Shown piece by piece: positions 44,895 through 56,810 of a stretch of 64,000 nt of DNA (its first letter is position 1; each line of letters begins with the position of its first letter). The notes under the pieces were generated by a model. The model was not told where the DNA came from. It saw only the letters and a program-made list of their open reading frames with translations, and ran no database searches. A program made the position numbers and the translations under genes. This DNA comes from Diabrotica undecimpunctata (Eukaryota > Arthropoda > Insecta > Coleoptera > Chrysomelidae), in the NCBI RefSeq assembly GCF_040954645.1, contig NC_092803.1:118809461-118873460 (forward strand), given 5' to 3'.

Positions 44895-47800
44895 AGAACA
44901 CCGAAAGAAACAAGCTATTTTATATAATGCTCTGGAAAACGCCAAACTTGAGGAATATCTACTTGCACTGGGAAAAATTATAGAACCAAGATATATTATT
45001 TTTTCTTCACGAATTTCAAATCACCGTATTTGTATTTAGCTAGCTAGTGAAGAATTAGTAGAAACTGTCATGAATGCTGAGAACGGAAGAATAACTATCA
45101 ATCAACAAATAATTTATGCCCGACGCTTAATTACAGCAAATGATAGATTACTGGTCTCTAATTTTTGCCCTAGTATTCCTCACACTTTCATAGAATAAAT
45201 ATAAGAATAAATCCAAACCAAAACTTAAAAACAACAGTGCCAACTACTACTATAAATACAGTAGTTAACACTCTTCCACATGACATTCCGATCACATCAG
45301 CAACTTCAGCGAATTCCTTTTCCTTACAATCCTCGACTATACCTTCTTCATTACCTATACCAATATTAACTGCATCCCAAATATCACCTTCAATATTATT
45401 TCCAAGTTTTTAAACTACATACACAGATACATATATAACAACTACCCAGTTATCAATAACACCTAATGTTTCACAACCTCATACTTCAATCCCAAACTCT
45501 TCCTCAACACTTGCATGCCCTATCAATAGCATATCAATAGATACCACTGATACACTTGAAATAACTAATACACCTAGTAAAGAAGTAAACACAGCTAAGA
45601 GCAGTCTTGATGAAGTTTTAACCACTCCTTTACAAGAATCTAAAGAAAATTTTACAAAACGAATACAAAAACTTAAAAAATCCACAACTATTGACAATTC
45701 TGAGACTATTGCTAATAGTATAGAACCCGTAAAAGATTTTATTACTAATAAACTTATATCACCGATATCAAATTTTGAACAACTAACTGATTTTTTTGAA
45801 AAAGCTTAAGGATCTCTAGATAAAATGAGTTTATCTAAAACTTATACCGAAGACACATTAGACTTACTTAATCTGTTAAAAGAAATCTATCCCCACATTA
45901 TATAAAAAAAATGAAATCGCGATGTACTAAAATAATTAACTCAATTACTCGAAAACTAAAACCTCAGCTCGATAGCGACTCATCCATAGAACCTTCTACA
46001 TAAGCTCACATTCAAGTCTATTCTACAGTGGAATTTGAACGGTTATTATACCCGTTTAGAAATGTTACAATTAATGATTGCTCAAAATTCACCTTCTATA
46101 ATTTGTCTACAAGAAACTCATTTTAAAATAACAAAATTCATAATTTGAGAAATTATACAAGCCTATCTAAAATTAGGCAAAATCAAGAACATGCCAGTCG
46201 TGGAGTTTCAATTGTTATCGAGTAATTCCTATGAATATTGCAGTATTCCACTAATAACAAATCTAGAGGCTGTAGCCTCTAGGTCCTTTGGTAGGTCCAC
46301 TAAAAGTTAACATCTGAAGTCTTTACATCGCTCCTAATTCTGATCCAAGTATAGCAGACATTTCTAATCTTTTATGTCGGTTTTTCACACCTCGAATTAT
46401 ACTGGGAGATTTTAATGCACATAATTCATAATGGGGCTCAAAAAAATTGACAAAAATGGGAAGAAAAATATAAAATATCCTAAATAATCTCAATTTAAAT
46501 CTACTTAATGACGGTAGGAATACTTGATATAATCCAGCAACAGGAGAGTTTTCAGCAACTGATTTGTCAATTTGTGAACCAAACTTACAACCTAGTTTAT
46601 CGTGGGACGCTTTACCTGATCTATATGGAAGTGATCACTTTCCCATCTTAGTTCACAATCTGTTGTACCATAAGCACAATACACACATCACCAAATGTTC
46701 TTTAAATAAAGCCAACTGGACACTGTTCTCAACATTGTTTTCTTAATCAGCTATGAATCTTAGAGAAATGTTAGACTCAGAACAAGATATTAACGAGAAA
46801 GCATTATTTTTTAATAAAGTCATCATTGATGCAGCGAATAAATCCACAGTAAAAACCTGTATCGTGATGGAACGAAGCGTGCAAACAGGCAAAAAGGGAA
46901 TCTAAATCGGCTTTTAATAGGTATAAATGATATAAAACTACTGAAAATCATTTGGAATTTAAAAGAATAAGAGCTAAATGTAGATTTATTATTAAAAAAG
47001 CAAGCAAGAGTCATGGCAAAAGTTTGTTTTAGAAATCAATATATGTACTCCAATTGGTCAAATCTGCAACATGATTAGAAGTATATCTGGAAAAAATTCA
47101 CAACACTCTATAAAGTACTTAATAAAAGACAATCAGACATTTACGGCCGAATGCAATATCTCTGAAATAATGGCAAATCAGTATTGTACCGCTTCTAGTG
47201 ATGAAAGCTATACAATAGAATGCTTAAATAAGAAACGATTTGAAGAAAATAAAGGAATACCATTAATCAATAACACTTCACCAATAAACAATTCTATAAG
47301 CTTGACTGAACTTACTGAAACTCTTAACTCCGTTAGAAATCCTAGTCCTTGACCAGATAATATACCTGCGCTTTTTCTACAGAACCTACCACTAGTAGGC
47401 CAAGAACTATTATTGCAACTATTCAATTTTATATGGATCAATTAGGTATTCTCACACATATGACACTCGTCAATCATAGTTCCAATACACAAACCAGGGA
47501 AACCTAAATTTGAAGCAGAATCCTATAGACCAATCTCTCTCAGGAATGCAATATGTAAGTTGCTAGAAAAGATCATTGCCAATCGACTCATGTGGTATAT
47601 TGAACAGAAACTTCTTATTATATACACACAAAGTGAATTTAGGTAAAATATATCAAGATTAGATAGCTTAATATCATTGGAATCAGAAATTCACGAAGCA
47701 TTTATATGTAATCAAGAATGTTTAGCCATATTCTTTGATGTAAAAAAGGCTTTTGATACATAATGGCGCTACGATATTTTAACTACACTTTACAATTAGA

Positions 47801-49832
47801 AGGTCCACGGCAACATGTTTGATTTTATTTAAAACTTTCTACGGCAACGATATTTGCAAGTTCGAATCAATAACCATTTATCTGAATCTAAATTACAGAA
47901 AAATGGAATTCCGCAGGGCTCGAATCTAAGCGTAGCGCTATTTTTAATTGCTATTAACAATGTTGTGTCGTACTAGACTGGCACAATTAAAACTTTTTTG
48001 TATGCTGATGATCTGGTAATTCTAGCAAGAAATAAAAACATATTATCTGCCCATAATCGTATTGCTGCAGCTCTTAAGTCGATAGAATCGTGGTCTAACA
48101 ATATTCGGCTCCAGTTTTCCACCAGAAAAACAAAAGCTGTACATTTTTATTGAAAATCAAATCTACAAAAGCTCCCAAATCTATTTTTAAACAATTCTCC
48201 AATGGAATATACAAAAGAAATAAAATTCCTAGGGATGCAAATGGACTCAAAATTAAGTTTGACAAGTCATATACACTCACTAAGACTATCATGCCAAGCT
48301 GGACTAAACATTATGAAATCTGTATCACATAAAAATTGAGGAGCAGATTTTCCAACTCTAATAAAGTTATATAGAGCTTTAATTAGATTAAAACTGGACT
48401 ACGGATGTGTTGTGTATAACACCGCAAACCAAGCATTGCTCAAAACTTTGGATACTCTTCAGAGTTCAGCCATTAGACTTGCTCTAGGAGCATATTGCAC
48501 CAGTCCTGTGGACAGTCTACTCTGTGAAGCTGGAGAGCCACCCTTAAACCTAAGAAGAGAATACTTAACTCTATCGTATATGTCGAGTATAAAATCTAAC
48601 CCAAATTCCAGCTCTTCATCATGCTGTTGCTAACAGATTCCAGGAGGTCTATCAAAAAAGAAATAGGGGTCCTGTACCTTTCTATGAACGAGATAATAGA
48701 TACTTATTAGATTTTAATATTGAACTAGCTCCCATTTATCCTACCTATGAAATAAATTTATGTTTTCCTTTGGTTGTTCTCTCTCCGCTTTGTAACCTTA
48801 AACTTACAGCATATAACAAAAATAACGTGATACCCAATTTTTTTTAAACTTAATTTCTCCATGTTCTCACACAGTACAAAAATTACCATTTTATATACAC
48901 GGACGCGTCTAATACCATAAATGAAGTAGGAGCATGCTTTGTGATGTCACATGAACATTCCATCTATAAATTGTCTCCTAAGACAAGTATTTTTACAGCA
49001 GACTATTTGCCATCAATAAGGCGCTAACCTTTATTCTAGAAAAAAAAACTTCCCAAATCTCTTATAATAGCTGATTCACTTAGTTGTCTGACATCAATTT
49101 CTCGGATTCATCTCTCTCATCCAACATTACAGCAGATTAAGTTAATTTTATAGCATATATACCAAACCAATTTGACAGTAGAGTTCCTCTGGGCACCGTC
49201 ACACGTTGGAATAGATGGTAACGAAATGGGAGATAGTCTACCTAGGGCCGCAGTAATAAATACAGCCTAATCAGTGGAAAATCTAATGGTGCATTTAGAT
49301 TTAAAACCTTACTTAAAATCAAAATTGCACGATGTTTGGCAAAACCAATGGAATAGAATCACCACTGAATTGATAAAAATAAAATCTTCCGTCCTTTCAT
49401 GGAACTTCTGGCCTTCAAAACGACAATATCAAGTCCTAATAACACGCCTCAGATTAGGACACACTTCTACAACACATGAATACTTGTTGAAGAGAGAAGA
49501 GTTACCAGTGTGTTTTGTTTGTGAATGTAAAGTGACAGTGAAGCACATTTTGATTGACTGTCAAATATACTCAGTTGAAAGACTATATCACTACATTCCA
49601 AAAACATTAAAAGAACTTCTAGGAGAATCTAAATACGTAGCTGACTTAATAGAATTCTTATAAACTTTTTCAATAAAATTTAATACAATACATCAATAAT
49701 TAAAATATATATATCACATTATTATGTAATTGATATTTTGTATATGCCTATGTATGTATTTATCACTTTTTGTATTTTTCTTTTGCTAATAACCCTAAGT
49801 GGTTGAAGCAAAATAAATAAATAAAAAAAAAT
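44895..49832 (+). mobile_element. I-type LINE, nearly complete, heavily mutated
   Basis: Plus strand. ORF1 remnant: IIEPRYIIFSSRISNHRICI (44980) and ITINQQIIYARRLITANDRL (45090), then SNFCPSIPHTFIE. ORF2: endonuclease start LQWNLNGYYTRLEMLQLMIA (46030) and IICLQETHFK; RT with YRPISLRNAICKLLEKIIAN (47525), the block FFDVKKAFD (47740), NGIPQGSNLSVALFLIAINN (47900) and FVCYADDLVIL-like YADDLVILARNKN (48000); RNase H with YTDASNTINEVGACF (48900) and VEFLWAPSHVGIDGNE (49185); and a C-terminal CFVCECKVTVKHILIDC zinc-knuckle-like end in a clean 129-residue frame (49274-49663). The 3' end is an A-rich tail at 49805-49832. Stops occur throughout. RNase H plus this ORF1 type places it in the I group. 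Confidence 0.85.
49274..49663 (+). pseudogene. C-terminal frame of the I-type LINE
   Basis: 129 residues after the RNase H domain. It has WNRITTELIKIKSSVLSWNF, LITRLRLGHTSTTHEYLLKR and CFVCECKVTVKHILIDC, the Cys/His end typical of LINEs with RNase H. The stop at 49661-49663 is likely the true ORF2 stop, since 3' UTR and an A-rich tail follow. Confidence 0.8.
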
Positions 49833-50457
49833 CGGTTGCCTGTAAAGTCGGTTTTACGGGCGAAGATTTTACGTGACAACGTCTTTTTCTCGGTAGAATA
49901 TTTATTGATATGACTGAATCGACTGAATTACGATTGATTGCAGAGTGATTTAAACTAATAATTTACTTAACACTATCAACATTTGTCAATAGTATGACAT
50001 AACCTATAAACTCAGTTTCTCAACTTTTGTGTCAATCTAACAATTAATCAATCAATCATAGTTTATGATAATGAAATATTAGTGTACAATTATTTACCTT
50101 TATTGTTGTAGTTGTTGTAAGTGACGAATCTAAGCACTCCACATTTTCACTACAGACACAGCTGACGATACTTTAACCACACATGTGAACTTGTATTATG
50201 ACGCTTTCTCGGTTTTCCAACGCCAAGAACGCTCTAGAAAGACAGAGACACAAGCACGCACCGATTCAACACGCCTAATTCTCTAGTGCTGCGCGCGCAG
50301 CGGACCGATCATGTTTGAGTGGGAGAGAGACGTAAGGCATTCGCCGGTCCGGCGGGCCTCTCTCTCGTTCGGTGACTCATCGTAACAGACGTGAGCGGGC
50401 GTTCCACTTTTTCATGAGTGACTCCGAGCCACAACCTAATTTAAGACGTTGTCACGT
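49833..50457 (+). mobile_element. GC-rich MITE W, copy 1
   Basis: Reverse-complement relative of 56811-57293. It opens TCGGTTGCCTGTAAAGTCGG, has ACGTGACAACGTCTT at 49872-49886 and ends with the reverse complement AAGACGTTGTCACGT at 50443-50457. The half 50205-50457 is GC-rich and nearly identical to the other copy (GCTGCGCGCGCAGCGGACCG, CCGGTCCGGCGGGCC). The other half is AT-rich and differs between copies. No protein. It begins at the A tail of the I-type LINE. Confidence 0.8.
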
Positions 50458-50529
50458 GAATAAAAAAATCTACTGTCAATGAATTAGTAAAAAACTGGTA
50501 CACTAAAATAGTTTTCGAAACCAGGGCAC

Positions 50530-50990
50530 AGAAAAACTGCATCAACTGAAAACAAATATTTCGATGTTTGTGTCCTATTAGAATGCGATCCTCACTTGAA
50601 TACTAGACAAATATCCAGACAAATATACAGCAAATATGAAGAGTTTGCGGACATAATGATCGCGATAATTTGCGGGAAACTCAAAAAGATCCGAATTTTT
50701 TTAAGTAATGTTATGTTTTGCGATAAGGCCACTTTTTTAATTAATGGAAATATAATTCGGAATAATTGTAGTTACTGGTCACGCAACAATCCTCGTTGGA
50801 TGTGTAAATGCCACAACCCTACAGTAGCCTACAGTATCAAGAACAACAATGTATGAATTGGAATAATAGGTGACAAAATAATTGGTCTTTTTTTCATTGA
50901 GAAAAACTTAAATAGTCCGGCGTATTTAGATTTATTGAAAAATAGTATTTATTATACCTAAATTGTAGTTATACCTAAAAAGTAAATATT
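50530..50990 (+). pseudogene. Mariner-like DDE transposase fragment
   Basis: An 86-residue frame (50596-50856) and its continuation read VMFCDKATFLINGNIIRNNC, YWSRNNPRWM, then VWIGIIGDKIIGLFFIEKNL and NSPAYLDLL. This is the middle of a DDE domain of the Tc1/mariner superfamily as found in insect repeat proteins (FSDEATFxLNGxVNRHNxRYW, NVWxGIxGxxIIGPFF). The Glu after the first catalytic Asp is Lys here. N-terminus and last catalytic block are missing. Confidence 0.7.
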
Positions 50991-51109
50991 TTCAATATTA
51001 CATTTTAATGATTTAATGTAGAAATTTTAATACTCGAAATCACATGATCATTCGAAAATCTCATCTTGTTAGCTCGATGAACTACTGTTGATTTAGGGGT
51101 TTCTTATGA

Positions 51110-51300
51110 AAACGTAATTTTAGAATCGAGACCTAGACATGATGCTTATCGTAATCGGGGACGTCCTCCAAGAGGATCCTTAGACGACGTCAAGCGCATC
51201 CAGCGCAACTGAATTCAGGGTACTCAAGATCGGATGCAATGGAATTATTTACGGGAGGCCTATGTTAAGCGGTGGAATCAAAACGGCTGATGATGATATC
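51110..51300 (+). pseudogene. LINE C-terminal scrap with GAT tail
   Basis: The plus strand reads NRGRPPRGSLDDVKRIQRN, a stop, and TQDRMQWNYLREAYVKRWNQ, then CTGATGATGATAT. This is the GRPxxRWxDDIKR, AQDRxxWRxLxEA end of a LINE. It follows the mariner fragment directly. Confidence 0.6.
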
Positions 51301-51382
51301 GAAACGAAAATTACTTTCATGTAGCACTCCTATTACAGTTAGTGCGCAAATATGAGTTCTTTGAACTTCTAGCCAATGACTA

Positions 51383-51420
51383 GTTCTCATTGACTATGAG
51401 TCCGTATGGTCAATGAGAAC
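51383..51420. repeat. Perfect 12-bp hairpin
   Basis: GTTCTCATTGAC (51383-51394) and GTCAATGAGAAC (51409-51420) pair fully around a 14-base loop. It stands between LINE and Tc1 remnants. Function unknown. Confidence 0.6.
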
Positions 51421-51640
51421 ATTTGATCATACAGAGCCGTTCCGTAATGCGCAAATCTTTAAGAAACGTCCATCACGCTGATCTCTGCTTCTTTTTCTAC
51501 CTAATCCTGGTCTTCTAGTGTATTCTCCAGTCTGACGATACTTAGTAAGAGTCTCACGGACGGTTCTTTTGGCAATATTCAAATTATTTGCAATATAATG
51601 TATACTGCAACATCTTTATGTAATGCCACCACTTTTGCAT
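51400..51640 (-). pseudogene. Tc1-type HTH remnant
   Basis: Minus strand: IANNLNIAKRTVRETLTKYR, then QTGEYTRRPGLGRKRSRDQR and DGRFLKICALRN. This is the second helix-turn-helix and linker of Tc1-type transposases (TGxxxxRPxxGRxRxxxxRDDRxI). No DDE part follows. Confidence 0.7.
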
Positions 51641-51835
51641 TATTTTTGGGAGTCATACAAATATTTGTTTATCGTCAGCGAATAACAAATACCCTACTCC
51701 ACACTTGTGCCGGCGGTCCAAATTGTGCCATGTCAAATATTTGCGTGTGTTTGGCAGAACCAAAATGGACGTGGACGTATTGACAGTCACTGCTGTTTTA
51801 AACTTATTTTTACTTAGCTGGAGTTTAATTATATT

Positions 51836-52075
51836 AGGCGCCACGCCCTTCTGGTAGGGACCTATGGAGGAGTATCACCGAGCCGCAAGCCCTTCGCCCA
51901 TCAGACACCAGCATATTCTAGTCTAAGCCGCAGATTCGTTTTAGAATTTTAAACTGCTGCGTTAGCCTTTTTTATTTTTCTGTACACCGAGCCAGGGTTT
52001 GAACGCACATCCACTTAACCATTCGACAGTGAAGCGAATGAGAGTCAGCCGCCTGACTCACTTGGCTATCTGACC

Positions 52076-52078
<3 letters not shown>
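51836..52078 (-). mobile_element. tRNA-derived SINE, minus strand
   Basis: Read on the minus strand from 52078, it has an A box TAGCCAAGTGAGTCAGG (52052-52068 region) and a B box GCGTTCAAACCC (51995-52006), about 45 bases apart as in tRNA promoters, then a body of about 150 bases ending in an AT-rich tail near 51836. It differs from the SINE at 8259-8546. TA repeats lie at its 5' side. No clear target duplication. Confidence 0.7.

Positions 52079-52149
<71 letters not shown>
52079..52149. repeat. TA microsatellite
   Basis: About 35 TA units directly at the head of the SINE. Confidence 0.9.
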
Positions 52150-52153
<4 letters not shown>

Positions 52154-53120
52154 TTGTATATAAACATACAAATTTGTCGAATGATGGTTCAGGAATAACG
52201 AGAATTACAATAAAGTTGGGTTAAGATAAATAGCGGGACAACCACCGGTGCGGTTGAAATGTGGGCAGTCGATACATACATTCAGGTTATTCGTGTCCTT
52301 TAAAGTGCGTCAAAAAACTGACAAGTGGACGAATATGCGTATTTGCTATTCGGGTATTTGCTTATGCCTGTGAATAAAGCAAATAATTGGCGAATGTACC
52401 CTCCACACTTCGTCTTATGCAGCCGAATATGACGCATAACGAATAACACATTGCAAAGTGTGGTGCCGAAATGAGATATTTTACTTTCTAAGCAACATTG
52501 ATTTATAAGATGTAGCACTCCTAAGTGTAGCAAGATACATTCATATTTTAGTACTGTATATTTGGTCTGCTTTTCGGTTGCTTTTCTATTCTTTGATATC
52601 GAGATTGCCTAAATAAGTTCTTGCATTGTCATATGATTAACTACATATAAGGTTTGCTTTTCTAGATACTCTCTACACAATGGATAGGGGTATACCACAG
52701 AGTCTCATAGTATTGCATTTATTGTGGTTAGTAAATTCTAGGTGGGTTGTACGTTTTATGTTCTTTTCATCTGTTTTATATTTTGTAAGCAAAAGTTTGT
52801 CTTCAATGTGAATCATTTTCAATTTGACTAATAGAGTTTTTCTATGATTTTTGCTTCGTTTCGATCTTCTCGGTATTTCCGTTTGTTTGTCATTGGTTTA
52901 TAACTTGTCGATTCCATTGTCGTCATTTTTTTTACTAAAGAACAATAAATCACCGTATTCGGATTAAATACCATCGGAGCTACAAAAGGAAGGATAAGAC
53001 GCATTAGTAAAACAATATATGAGCTGATAACAAAGATATGATTGAATAAGCAGATACCAGTAGAGTGAAATAGCGGTATTATTACATAAGAAGGAGACCA
53101 GTTATAATGTGGAATCTATC
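52150..53120. other. About 1 kb without recognisable gene
   Basis: No coding signature seen. 52300-52530 has a moderate-GC frame on the minus strand that matches nothing known to me. Confidence 0.4.
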
Positions 53121-53340
53121 TTAGAATCACGCTGTTTAACGCAAAATACAAAATATTGTCCAACGCCATTTATAAATACCACATACCGAGAAAGTAGTTA
53201 GCAAATAGACCAGATATTTGTCATCTTTTCATAGACTTCGAAAGCGCAAATGACAATATAGATCGAGAATTTATTTCACTAAGTCTTTCAAACGTATTCC
53301 AAATAAATTTTGTACAATGTTGGGAAATGGAACGCATAAC
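53121..53340 (+). pseudogene. RT scrap of a LINE
   Basis: The plus strand reads KYKILSNAIYKYHIPRK, then ICHLFIDFESANDNIDREFI. It corresponds to the LINE RT block with FIDFKxAxDxIxR. Only this block remains. Confidence 0.55.
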
Positions 53341-53454
53341 TAGACAATGCTAAAAAATAGCAATTTAAAGAAATTAATAAGTGGAAGATACTGTAAATGC
53401 TGTTGTTTAATTAACAATATTAGTAATATACTGAGTAAATTACATTGTACTGTG

Positions 53455-54720
53455 CAATTCTTCTTCTTTTTCTTGTGCCGTCTTCTAACGAAAGTTGGCG
53501 ATAACTTCTTTAAATGCTTCCCTATCTTTTGCAACGTGAAATATCTATTCAACACCGAGGTTAGTCCAATCTCTAATATTCCTCAGCCAATATTTCTCCT
53601 TTCTTTCTAAGCCTTTTCTTCTCTCTACTTCTCTATTTTTCCTTGCATGATGGCGTGCATAAGAGAGTATTTATAGTTTCGAAGTATGTGGCGTAGATAC
53701 GATATTATTCTTATTTTAATTATGTTCATAAGCTTTCTGCCATGTATAACTCATCTTAGCACTTCTTCGTTTGAGACTTCTGCAGTCCAAGGAATTTTTA
53801 GAATACACCCATATAGCCACATTTCGAATGCCTCTAATTTTTGTAAGAAATGGGCTATCAGACTCCAAGCTTCTACACCATATAGCAGTTGTGACCATAC
53901 ATAATAGTCGACGAACCTTCTTCTGATAATCATACTCAATTTCTTATTTGTAAATTTTAACTTGTATTTTATAAATCCTTTTCGAGCCATTTCAATTCTG
54001 TCCTTTATCTCCTCATCTTGATTTAACTGTGAGTTTATAATTGCTTCGAGGTATTTATATTTATGGATCCTCTCTAACAGTTTACCCTCCAATGTCGGAT
54101 GTATGTTGTCAACAGGGCTTTCGAGATCACCATGTATTTGGTTTTATCTATATTCATTGTTAGTCCCATCTTTTTGCTTTCTCTGTTAATGATTTCTATA
54201 AGAATTTGTAAATCTTCTACATTTTTTTTGCCCTGATCGCGATTGCGGTATCGTCTACAAATCTTATGTTATTATTGATGCTCCCTCCAATCCTTGCACC
54301 TCCTAAAATATTATTTGGAGTACACATTAAATAATTGTGGCGACAGCAAACATCCCTGTCCGACTCCTTTTTGAATTCCTACTTCGTTTGTCTCACTATC
54401 TTCTACCCTTACGACCGCTGTTTGATTGTAGTATCGATTTTTGATTAAATTAATATCCTTGGGATCTAGGTGTATGTGTTTCAATGCATTTTGAGTTTAC
54501 GATGTTAAACTCTGTCAAAGGATTTTTGAAAATCTATATAACATACGTTTTTATTATATTCCTTGCATTTTTGTAATATTACCGTCATTGCGCACAATGC
54601 CTCTCTTGTTTCATTCCACCTCTAAATCCAAACTGTGTGTTGTCTAATTGTTCTTTACATTTTTTATATATACGCTGTTAAATAACTTAGTAGTAAGTAG
54701 TATTTTTAAAGTGTGGCCCA
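53455..54720 (-). pseudogene. LINE copy G, RT to C-terminus, broken
   Basis: Minus strand, AAG-rich tail near 53455-53475. The RT part is at 54150-54700, with a frame around VEDSETNEVGIQKGVGQGCL (54390). A 113-residue frame (53751-54092) gives LLERIHKYKYLEAIINSQLN, DRIEMARKGFIKYKLKF, LLYGVEAWSL and LEAFEMWLYGCILKIPWTAE. The end, ISYLRHILRN, is near 53670. Same family type as 10880-12330 and 30635-31090. Stops and frame changes throughout the RT. Confidence 0.75.
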
Positions 54721-54763
54721 TAAGGCTAATTAATCGTTATTCATCGCAAGATATAGGATTATT

Positions 54764-54875
54764 GAAGTTATACTTCTATACGCACGGTCGGCGTTGGAAA
54801 TTTTCATGAGAGTGAATCTGTAAAACTATTACATATGTAAGATAATGAGTAAGAGAGAGACAGAAGATATATTTT
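54764..54875. repeat. Left arm of a 2.85-kb inverted repeat
   Basis: GAAGTTATACTTCTATACGC and the next 90 bases (CATTACATATGTAA-like word near 54825, GTAAGAGAGAG near 54845) are matched in reverse by 57505-57618. Identity is about 75 percent by eye. Between the arms lie LINE H, the 304-codon RT frame and MITE W copy 2. Confidence 0.6.
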
Positions 54876-54899
54876 CCCTCTCTTCCTCTTTCGAGAATA

Positions 54900-55040
54900 A
54901 AAATGTTCCTTTTTGTATTTAATATTGTATATAGGTATTATATATAATATTGTATAATATATAATATTATATATAATATAATATGTGTTAATATTATTAT
55001 TTATGTGATATCTTTTGTATTATTTAAAATTAAACGTTTC
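54900..55040. repeat. AT-rich low-complexity tract
   Basis: Runs of TATATAATAT and similar. Nothing coding. Confidence 0.6.
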
Positions 55041-55132
55041 TAATTATTTTAGGCTTTTGTATTTCAAAATAATCACTGATTTACCGAGAACTGTCAACTT
55101 TTAAATCTGTTAGTGTCATGTCTAATTGGCAA

Positions 55133-55185
55133 ATCCTTTACGTGTTTGGTTCAGACGCTGGTGGTTGTGAGTTCGAATCCCAATT
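55133..55185 (+). ncRNA. tRNA-like 3' half, possible SINE head
   Basis: GGTTGTGAGTTCGAATCCCA near 55161 is a good Pol III B box with T-loop. No matching A box or acceptor stem is visible upstream, so it is a fragment of a SINE or of a tRNA pseudogene. Not a working tRNA. Confidence 0.35.
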
Positions 55186-55384
55186 ATAAATTTCCTTTTT
55201 TATTTTTGAAATATTTAAAGACCTCACGTTAATCTTATTAAATATATGTAATATACGCAAAAAACATAAAATTTAAAATAAAATGAAAATTTACAACATA
55301 ATCCGAGTTGTTGGTTTTTTATTTTTATCTTCGTAAAGTAAGTTATGTATATTGGCAGTTTTAAATACTTATGAATATTACATT

Positions 55385-55802
55385 TTATCCGCTCTATCCA
55401 TTTTTAACAGAAAGGTGCTACGCAAGATATTCGGAGCGGTCTGTGAGAACGGAATATGGAGGCGTAGATATAACTTTGAACTGCAGAATATCTACAAGCA
55501 TACGTTTGGTGGTAAAGATATTACCACTATAATTAAGCGAAACCGCCTGCAGTGGGCAGGACATGTAGCCCGGGCCCCTGAGTCAAACATGATAAAAAAG
55601 ATTCTAACAGCGCAACACGTGGTAATGAGAAGGCGGAGTAGACCAAAGCTGAGGTGGATGGACGGGGCAACACAAGATGCCGAGAAGATCGGAGTCGGCA
55701 ACTGGAGAATGCAAGCGAGGGACAGAATAGAATGACATAGAAAGCTTGAGAAGGTCGAGGCCCTCTAAGGGCTGTAGCACCAAGATGATGATGATGATGA
55801 TG
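55385..55802 (+). pseudogene. LINE H C-terminal fragment with GAT tail
   Basis: A frame of 127 codons (55352-55735) reads NRKVLRKIFGAVCENGIWRR, RYNFELQNIYKH, RNRLQWAGHVARAPESNM, RPKLRWMDGATQDAEKIGVG and NWRMQARDRIE. It continues in the 3' end EALxGLxHQDDDDDE and a (GAT)n tail at 55786-55802. This is the region after the RT in an insect LINE. 5' truncated; the first 11 residues are flank. Confidence 0.75.
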
Positions 55803-55823
55803 AATATTACATTTTAATTTATA

Positions 55824-56738
55824 TTGTATTATTATATTGAATTATGTATGACAGCGTACTACCTGCAGAATTCCCTGAGACCCAATCCCTCTAAAACCCA
55901 AGTCTGCGCTTTCCACCTTCGCGCAAAGGAAGCCAAGCGAAAACTCCAAATTGTGTGGAATGGTAATACATTAGAACACACAAGCCAACCTATATATCTT
56001 GGAGTAACTCTGGACCGGTCCCTCACCTACAGACAACATTGCATAAAAACGAAAGGGAAAGTAACAACTAGGAACAGCATACTCAGAAAGCTAACGGGAA
56101 GTAAATGGGGCGCACGTCCTGGCGTTTTAAGAACAACGGCACAGGCACTGTGTTTTGCAACTGCTGAATATGCGTGCCCCGTTTGGGGAAGATCTGCCCA
56201 CACCAAACAAGTTAATACTGCGCTAAATGAGACATGCAGGATAGTAACGGGGTGCATGAAACCGACGCCACTCTCAAATCTATATAAAGCAGCGGGTTTT
56301 GCAGAACCCTTAACACGCAGAGGCGTTGCAGAGCACATAGAGAAAATTAAACAGATCGCGGACGAGCGGCATGCCCTATACAAAGCTCGAACACCACGAA
56401 AGCGACTAAAATCTAGGAAAAGCTTCCTTGGAACAGTGCAGGATGAACCGCCTGAGTATTTTCCTCTTCCCCAGGTTCAATGGACCGGCCAGTCCCTAGA
56501 CTTTAAAACGTGGAAAACTTTGAATCGGATAAGAACGGGGGTCGCTCCAGTAAAATCAAACATGGCAAAATGGGGAAAAATCGACCAAGATGATGTGAAC
56601 TGTGACTGTGGAGAAACACAGAATATGGAACATCTTCTTACATGCAGAAACTGTCCTCATCGATGTACCCTCGAAGATTTGTGGCTCGCCAACAAAGATG
56701 GAACCGACGTAGCCCGATACTGGGCCGAAATTTTATGA
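55824..56738 (+). CDS. RT C-terminal region of a LINE, 304-codon intact frame
   Basis: The longest undamaged plus-strand frame in the last third of the window. Residues about 14-300 show LRPNPSKTQVCAFHLRAKEA, YLGVTLDRSLTYRQHC, TRNSILRKLTGSKWGA, ATAEYACPVWGRSAH, LNETCRIVTGCMKPTPLSNL and at the end CDCGETQNMEHLLTCRNCPH, a Cys/His end. This is the part after the catalytic RT box in a jockey-like LINE family; the RT palm itself is missing, so the copy is 5'-truncated and the first 10 residues come from flank. A tail GATAAAGTAAAGTAA follows the stop. GC content is above that of the surroundings. No domestication evidence beyond the open frame. Confidence 0.75.
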   Translation: MYYYIELCMTAYYLQNSLRPNPSKTQVCAFHLRAKEAKRKLQIVWNGNTLEHTSQPIYLGVTLDRSLTYRQHCIKTKGKVTTRNSILRKLTGSKWGARPGVLRTTAQALCFATAEYACPVWGRSAHTKQVNTALNETCRIVTGCMKPTPLSNLYKAAGFAEPLTRRGVAEHIEKIKQIADERHALYKARTPRKRLKSRKSFLGTVQDEPPEYFPLPQVQWTGQSLDFKTWKTLNRIRTGVAPVKSNMAKWGKIDQDDVNCDCGETQNMEHLLTCRNCPHRCTLEDLWLANKDGTDVARYWAEIL

Positions 56739-56810
56739 ATGACATGTCCGGACACGATAAAGTAAAGTAATTGAATTATGTTGCAGTGTATTTATTGTTT
56801 TGTAATTTTG

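Noticed and set aside
56027..56383. 118-aa minus-strand frame
   Set aside because: Antisense shadow of the 304-codon LINE-derived frame.
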